Part shown: piece by piece, positions 13,126-16,203 of the stretch | How positions within the stretch are numbered: the first letter of the stretch is position 1 | How the letters are laid out: every line of letters begins with the position of its first letter | Origin: an uncultured Gemmatimonadota bacterium | Lineage (GTDB): Bacteria > Gemmatimonadota > Gemmatimonadetes > Gemmatimonadales > Gemmatimonadaceae | Length of the DNA: 16,203 bases | Reading direction: 5' to 3' | Assembly: GCA_946479015.1 (NCBI GenBank) | Contig: CAMLEQ010000031.1 | Span: 1 to 16,203, forward strand | Position numbers and translations under genes: made by a program | Notes under the pieces: generated by a model | Databases searched by the model: none | What the model saw: the letters and a program-made list of their open reading frames with translations, nothing else | What the model was told of the DNA's origin: nothing

Positions 13126-15072
13126 TCACTCCTTCAGCATACCATCGGGTGCTCCGCTCACGCCAGCCTGAGCAGTTGGATACCCCCCTGAGGGCCCGAT
13201 GGTGCCACGCACGTACCAGGGCGCGTCGATCACGATCAGCCGGGGTCCGCCGCGCAGGAGGAGCAGCTCCTTCAACACCGTCGCGCGGTGGGTGTGCAGC
13301 AGCGCGTGATACCACCGCCGCTCGACGAGCTCCGGCACGACGACCCCGAGGTAGCGATCCGGGTTCTTCCGCGAGCGCTCGCACACGTACGCCAGCAGTG
13401 GGCCGAAGAACTCGCGGTACGGCGACCTGAGAAGGATGAGCCGCGGTGGCTCGACGCCCTCCGCGCGCGCGGGGCGCTCGACGAGGTCGCGCCACCGGCC
13501 GCGCAGATCCTCCACGTCGGAGTCCTCGGCGAACACCTGAACCGCTTCGACATCCGGAGACATGCTCATCGCCAGCCGCAGCGCCTTGTGCGCCAGCCGG
13601 TCGAGCCGCTTGATCGGTACCACGAGCAGCGGCGGCGGCTCGTCGCCCGGCTCGAGCGGAACGTCCGCACCGAGCTCGCTCTCGAGACGCTCGTTGTACC
13701 GCCGCACGCCCAGAAACAGGAGCAGCAGGCTGGGAATCACCAGCACGGTGATCCACGCCCCCTGGCTGAACTTGGAGATCGCCACGACCACGAGCGTCGC
13801 TCCCGTGGCGGTCGCGCCGAGGCCGTTCAGGATGCGGGCGTGCACGGCGTGCGGCCCACCCACGCGCTTCCAGTGCGCGACCATCCCCGCCTGCGACATC
13901 GTGAACGCGAGGAACGCCCCGATGGCGAAGAGTGGGATGAGCCGGTCGGTGATCCCGCCGAAGACGATGAGGAGGATGCCGGCGCACAGGGCGAGGTTGA
14001 GGATGCCGGTGGTGTAGACGAGCCGGCGGCCGGGATGCGCGAACGCCGAGGGGAGGTATTCGTCCAGCGCCAGCAGGCGACAGACCCGCGGGAAGTCGGC
14101 GAAGCTCGTGTTCGCCGAGAAGCAGGTGATGGTGAGGATCGTCGCGATGGTCACGTAGTAGAAACCGCCCCGGCCGGCGACGGCTCCGGTGAGCGACGAG
14201 AGCACGCTCTGGTAGCCGCTCCGCCCCGGCGGCGTGGCCACCACGTGATAGGCCAGGCACAGGTACGCGATGCCGGCGAGCAGGAGCGCGAGTGCCGCGA
14301 CGATGGCGGTGAGCGTGCGCCTGGCCAGCGTCACCGTGGGCTCGCGGAAGATGGGGACGGCGTTGGACACCGCTTCCACGCCGGTCATGGCGGTGCAACC
14401 ACTGGCGAACGCGCGCAGCAGCAGCCACGCCGTGGCCACCTCGACCGCCGGCGCGGGCGGCGGGGGCGGGACCACGGGCGTGGGGTGCCCGTGGGCGAGG
14501 ATCGATTTCGCCGTGCCGAGGATGATCGTGAGCCCGAGGCAGCCGAGAAAGGCGTACGTCGGGACCATGAAGACGAGCCCCGCCTCACGCACCCCGCGCA
14601 GGTTCACGAGCGTGAGCAGCGCGAGAATCGCGAGGGTGAGTCCCATCGTGTGCGGCAGCAGCGCCGGCACCGCCGACGCCGCCGCGCCGACCCCCGCCGA
14701 GATGGCGACGGCGACGTTCAGGATGTAGTCCACCAGGAGCGCGCTCGCCGCGATGAGCCCCGGCAGCCGGCCAAGGTTTTCCGAGGCGACGGTGTACGCG
14801 CCGCCGCCGCCCGGGTACGCGGCGATGGTCTGTCGATAGGACAGGTAGAGGATCACCAGCAGGACGATGATCGCCGCGCCGATCGGCAGGATGTAGAGCA
14901 CCGCCGCGGCGCCGAGCGGGAGCAGGACGGTGAGCGCCGCCTCCGGGCCGTACGCCGCGGAGGCCAGCGCATCCAACCCGAGGACCGGGATCCCGCGAAG
15001 CGGCCCGATCCTCTCCCTCTCCTCGTCCTCCGACCGCAACGGCCGGCCGAGCAGGAGCTCGCCGAGCTTCAT
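13126..15072 (-). CDS. KimA-like APC-superfamily permease (likely K+ uptake)
   Basis: A 648-residue permease from ATG 15072 (MKLGELLLGRPLRSEDEERE), with GGGAG about 8 nt upstream. The open frame reaches 15222, but the extra part overlaps the oxygenase gene. About 12 membrane segments fill residues 30-450. They include the TM1 region GLDALASAAYGPEAALTVLL, the segment AAYPGGGGAYTVASENLGRL, LLVDYILNVAVAISAGV, and CTAMTGVEAVSNAVPIFREP in the TM6 region. A soluble C-terminal domain of about 190 residues follows, with PPPLLVVPIKRLDRLAHKAL, VEAVQVFAEDSDVEDLRGRW and RYLGVVVPELVERRWYHALL. This architecture matches Bacillus KimA/YdaO, a K+ importer controlled by c-di-AMP; amino-acid transport is the alternative. 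A proline-rich loop (PTPVVPPPPPAP) lies between two helices. It starts 35 nt after the oxygenase gene, likely in one operon. Confidence 0.88.
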   Translation of the reverse strand: MKLGELLLGRPLRSEDEERERIGPLRGIPVLGLDALASAAYGPEAALTVLLPLGAAAVLYILPIGAAIIVLLVILYLSYRQTIAAYPGGGGAYTVASENLGRLPGLIAASALLVDYILNVAVAISAGVGAAASAVPALLPHTMGLTLAILALLTLVNLRGVREAGLVFMVPTYAFLGCLGLTIILGTAKSILAHGHPTPVVPPPPPAPAVEVATAWLLLRAFASGCTAMTGVEAVSNAVPIFREPTVTLARRTLTAIVAALALLLAGIAYLCLAYHVVATPPGRSGYQSVLSSLTGAVAGRGGFYYVTIATILTITCFSANTSFADFPRVCRLLALDEYLPSAFAHPGRRLVYTTGILNLALCAGILLIVFGGITDRLIPLFAIGAFLAFTMSQAGMVAHWKRVGGPHAVHARILNGLGATATGATLVVVAISKFSQGAWITVLVIPSLLLLFLGVRRYNERLESELGADVPLEPGDEPPPLLVVPIKRLDRLAHKALRLAMSMSPDVEAVQVFAEDSDVEDLRGRWRDLVERPARAEGVEPPRLILLRSPYREFFGPLLAYVCERSRKNPDRYLGVVVPELVERRWYHALLHTHRATVLKELLLLRGGPRLIVIDAPWYVRGTIGPSGGYPTAQAGVSGAPDGMLKE

Positions 15073-15107
15073 CACGCGCGCTCCCTCAGCGGCCGGCCCC
15101 GCGGCGC

Positions 15108-16094
15108 TCAGACCAGTGCGGTGCGCGCGGCGGCGGAGTAGCTCGAGAGCGTCCCGTCGTCCTCCACCGTGAACCGTCGCCACGCCGACACCCCGATCGA
15201 CGCCGGCGTGACGAACGTCCACGTCGCGACGATGCGCGGGGCGCCGCGCGAGATGCCGCCGCGGTGAAGCCCGCTCGTGTCGCAGAACACGATCGTCCCC
15301 GCCGGCCCCGTCGCCAGCACGCGCTGCTCGCGCGGCACGGCGCGATCGAGCTGCTCCTCGTTCGGGTACCGGTCACCGTGCGTCACGGTGGGGTGCCACC
15401 CCCACAGCTTGCCGAAGCGGCCGTGCGCGTGGCTCTCGCGCACGTACTCCAGCGGTCCGGAGTCTTCGGTCACCGCCGTGTGGTAGTAATAGACCTTCAC
15501 CATCTCGAGGTCCTCGGGATCGCGATGCCACTGCTGCGACCCGATGCGTCGTCCCACGTCCACCGGAATGGTGTGCCAGAGATCCGTGTACGTGAGCCTC
15601 GCCCAGAGCCGGAGGTAGCTGTTCACGGGGTCCAGCACCGCCGCATCGAGTCCCACCCGCAGCAGGGGATTGCTCGCCGCGAGCGTCGGCGGCTCGGGGA
15701 AGCGCTTCACCATGTAGTCGTCCCCCTTCCGCAAGCGGCGCGCGGCGCTCTCCGCATCCAGGTGGAGCACCGACTGCACGCGCTCGCTCGCGACGAACTC
15801 GGCGAGCATGTCGTCCAGCGCGCGGCGGGGTGCATCGGGGAGGCCGATCTCGTCGGCGCTCGTCACCGCGATGCCCGTGGCGGCGAGCGACTCCGCGATG
15901 CGCCGCCGGTCCGCCGTCATCGCCGGCGGCGCGGCGCGGAAGAGCCGCTCGCTCGCCGGATTGCGCGTCACCGTCCACCGCCATCGGTGCCGGACACCGA
16001 GGTAGGCGTTCGTCAGCTCGCCGGCCATCCGGCTGCTGTAGTGGTGCGCCGCGCGGCGCAGCTTCGTGGTGGGGGGAGCGGACACACTGGCCAT
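15108..16094 (-). CDS. PhyH-like Fe(II)/2-oxoglutarate dioxygenase
   Basis: A 328-residue protein starting MASVSAPPTTKLRRAAHHYS, with AGGAGG 5 nt before ATG 16094. The phytanoyl-CoA dioxygenase-like core has the facial triad: QQWHRDPED (His190, Asp192) and CDTSGLHRGG (His277), followed by Arg283 and Arg287, one of which probably binds 2-oxoglutarate. Supporting segments are MVKVYYYHTAVTEDSGPLEY between the metal ligands and RIVATWTFVTPASIG at the end of the barrel. There is no signal peptide. The enzyme would hydroxylate a small molecule in the cytosol; PhyH relatives act on acyl-CoAs, osmolytes, sugars and natural products, so the substrate is not predictable. The N-terminal 60 residues are basic and unlike the core. 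The gene is first in a run of minus-strand genes and 35 nt upstream of the KimA-like permease. Confidence 0.88.
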   Translation of the reverse strand: MASVSAPPTTKLRRAAHHYSSRMAGELTNAYLGVRHRWRWTVTRNPASERLFRAAPPAMTADRRRIAESLAATGIAVTSADEIGLPDAPRRALDDMLAEFVASERVQSVLHLDAESAARRLRKGDDYMVKRFPEPPTLAASNPLLRVGLDAAVLDPVNSYLRLWARLTYTDLWHTIPVDVGRRIGSQQWHRDPEDLEMVKVYYYHTAVTEDSGPLEYVRESHAHGRFGKLWGWHPTVTHGDRYPNEEQLDRAVPREQRVLATGPAGTIVFCDTSGLHRGGISRGAPRIVATWTFVTPASIGVSAWRRFTVEDDGTLSSYSAAARTALV

Positions 16095-16154
16095 GGGACC
16101 TCCTCTGCAGTGCTACGAGACAGAGTGGTGTCGCCGCAGGACAGGTGCGGCACG

Positions 16155-16186
16155 CTCCAGTATTGGAGGCGGCGCGCGGGAGGCAA
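16155..16186 (-). promoter_or_regulatory. Possible promoter with an overlapping small palindrome, oxygenase gene
   Basis: On the minus strand TTGCCT (16186-16181) and AATACT (16164-16159) are 16 nt apart, a moderate promoter match about 65 nt before the oxygenase ATG. The -10 box lies in an inverted repeat at 16155-16168 with arms CTCCA and TGGAG. That arrangement is compatible with a dimeric regulator at the -10 region, but the arms are short. Confidence 0.35.
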
Positions 16187-16203
16187 GCCGAGCAGGAGCG
16201 CCC

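Noticed and set aside
12542..14428. Extension of the kinase frame far upstream, giving a 1366-residue protein
   Set aside because: The extra 630 codons overlap the 131-aa gene and the permease out of frame and are Arg-rich without domains. The kinase domain begins right after GTG 12541.
13288..15141. 617-codon plus-strand open frame opposite the KimA-like permease
   Set aside because: The translation is nearly all Arg, Glu, His, Asp and Gly, with no motifs; the opposite strand encodes a convincing 12-helix permease.
1..16203. Search by eye for tRNA genes, CRISPR repeats, IS ends, toxin-antitoxin pairs and defence or phage genes
   Set aside because: No supporting pattern was found; gene style and composition look uniform across the window, with no sign of a recently acquired island.

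Overview
The window is about 16 kb of GC-rich bacterial chromosome (coding GC clearly above 60%). The gene style suggests a Gemmatimonadota-type soil bacterium: a soluble Ser/Thr kinase fused to a TolB-like domain and TPRs, a PRC-barrel/DUF2382 stress protein, a TTHB210-like lipoprotein and an ArsR/AHSA1 operon. That placement is inferred from gene content; there is no rRNA or marker gene here. I see no tRNA, rRNA, CRISPR array, insertion sequence or phage gene.

Layout. Positions 1-1014 (minus): the 5' part of a small membrane-type protein gene cut by the window edge, then a predicted lipoprotein. Positions 1255-6179 (plus): a TetR regulator, then a tripartite drug-efflux operon (outer-membrane channel, HlyD/EmrA adaptor, EmrB-like DHA2 permease). 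Two matching 24-bp inverted repeats sit in front of the regulator and in front of the channel gene, suggesting one repressor controls both. A small hypothetical gene at 6191-6547 (minus) runs convergent to the operon. Positions 6783-8030 (plus): ArsR repressor, AHSA1/SRPBCC protein and VOC protein, behind a promoter that carries a perfect 11-bp inverted repeat. A maleylpyruvate-isomerase/DinB-like protein follows at 8061-8909 (minus).

Positions 9058-10249 (plus) hold a one-helix membrane peptide and a PRC-barrel/DUF2382 protein. From 10328 to 16094 every gene is on the minus strand. In transcription order these are a PhyH-type Fe(II)/2-oxoglutarate oxygenase, a KimA-like APC-superfamily permease (likely K+ uptake), a small protein of unknown function, and the kinase-TolB-TPR protein.

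Functionally this is a run of envelope, stress and efflux loci, most with their own local regulator. Nothing seen amounts to a clearly new system. The items most worth a second look are the shared TetR operator pair, the tandem ArsR operator, the kinase architecture without a membrane anchor, the oxygenase/K+-transporter pair and an unusual residue in the efflux permease. Several long open frames antisense to the efflux permease and the KimA-like gene are products of high GC and are rejected.
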